DNA from: Diplonema papillatum
Lineage: Eukaryota > Euglenozoa > Diplonemea > Diplonemida > Diplonemidae
Assembly: GCA_030068145.1 (NCBI GenBank)
Contig: JAPJBO010000471.1
Coordinates: forward strand, 1 to 64,000
Direction: 5' to 3'
Length of the DNA stretch: 64,000 nucleotides
Each line of letters starts with the position of its first letter. Position 1 is the stretch's first letter. Under the pieces are notes generated by a model. The model had not been told where the DNA came from. It ran no database searches and worked only from the letters and a program-made list of their open reading frames with translations. This document shows positions 63,264-64,000 of this stretch, in pieces. Position numbers and translations under genes: made by a program.

Positions 63264-63726
63264 AAGGGATCGATTCTCTCGACTCTTTTTGTTGGTCTCG
63301 TAACCCGAGAAGGAACAGTCAAAAGGAAGTTCTTAGCGGTTCTCTTTTGAGGTTCGTCTAAGGCCTCGTTGCGCGGGATCAATAGGGACTGCTGCAAGTG
63401 GAGCACGCCGTCATGCGGTGCTTCGTGTGCAGCCCACACACCTCGGCTTGCCGTGCATCGGACACACGCGCTGGTTTCCCTCGAAAACGAGGACACCGTC
63501 CGGAATCCGCTTCGGGTCGCCTCCCTGAACCACCAGCTTTAGACCCTTCCTGGCAGGTGCCTCGGGACCCCACTGGGCAGCATGATCACTCCTTTGTCCG
63601 CCGTATTCCGGGAACACATCCGCACCCCACGACTCTCCGTTAAAGCCATGGCGTGTAGTAGTAGTTTGGACTTGATGTGCAGCAACAATCTGTGACGATA
63701 GACTGCACAACTAGTAGTAGGTATGC
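63264..63726 (-). pseudogene. Further Cys/His-module remnant with (CTA)n-type end
   Basis: The minus strand encodes CPMHGKPRCVGC (63464-63429) and, in the overlapping frame, CGLHTKHRMTACSTC (63438-63394): two C-x2-H-xn-C-x2-C half modules without the following CC-x3-HH. A separate 3' end (CAGATTGTTGCTGCACATC, then AAACTACTACTACAC) lies at ~63651-63700. Probably pieces of one or two decayed retroelements. Confidence 0.45.
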
Positions 63727-64000
63727 GTCGTCCTAATCCGGGAACAAGTGGGAGCAGAACGGAGCAATATTTACAAACAAACGAGTGACATAAGATAAGG
63801 TGGCCGCTTGAGCGGCGCCAATCCGAGCGCACACAGCAGCAGTGACGCGTCGGCAGCATATGCACTTCCGGATGGGGCTGCCGTCATGAGCGTCGACGGC
63901 GATAAAATTCAAAACCGTACACCGCGAGAGCAGGAGAAAGTAGAAAAGGGAAACTAGAGGTTTCGTTGACCGCACTGCCCTGAACCCAAATCCTGAACGT
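63727..64000. other. Window end, nothing recognised
   Basis: No repeat partner or domain; an 80-codon minus frame is not informative. Confidence 0.35.

Overview
The window looks like nuclear DNA of a eukaryote, probably a protist or alga; I cannot place the lineage. The reasons are GT-AG introns, secretory signal peptides, LINE-type retrotransposons, abundant mini- and microsatellites and long non-coding spacers. I saw no rRNA, tRNA or CRISPR array.

The backbone is a head-to-tail array, all on the minus strand, of S53 serine-carboxyl peptidase genes of the tripeptidyl-peptidase 1 (TPP1, sedolisin) type. Seven two-exon copies lie at 3.2-5.2, 15.6-18.8, 20.0-23.2, 24.4-36.8, 38.3-40.9, 50.9-53.4 and 55.2-58.2 kb. 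An eighth (60.8-62.0 kb) shows only its catalytic exon, and a 109-bp exon-1 stub sits at 13.34-13.45 kb. Exon 1 encodes signal peptide and propeptide; exon 2 encodes the catalytic domain with the Glu, Asp, Asp and Ser residues in place. Copies at 15.6-25.6 kb form a very recent ~4.4-kb tandem repeat.

Two large related LINE-type elements interrupt the array, both on the minus strand. Element 1 (about 5.5-13.3 kb) has a broken ORF1, then OTU cysteine protease, a canonical 2A peptide, APE-type endonuclease, reverse transcriptase (YADD), and a C-terminal triplicated Cys/His module I do not recognise. Element 2 (26917-35839) carries ORF1 and a 1852-residue OTU-endonuclease-RT-zinc finger-RNase H polyprotein. 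It is bounded by 21-bp terminal inverted repeats and a 7-bp target duplication, which is unexpected for a LINE. It sits inside a palindromic MITE-like repeat in the intron of the fourth gene, whose exons stay intact. Degraded relatives (59.7-60.5, 62.1-62.9, 63.4-63.7 kb) and internally deleted derivatives of Element 1 (0.4-1.0 and 46.1-46.65 kb) occur elsewhere.

The rest (40.9-50.9 kb and the spacers) is repeat-dominated: a SINE-like family (Rep-A, six copies), a dispersed family tied to the TPP1 flanks (Rep-C), and several minisatellites. I recognise no other protein gene.

The best candidates for something undescribed are the TIR-bounded OTU/RT/RNase H element, the repeated C-x2-H-x4-C-x2-C-xn-CC-x3-HH module that moves between ORFs, and the OTU-2A-endonuclease arrangement.
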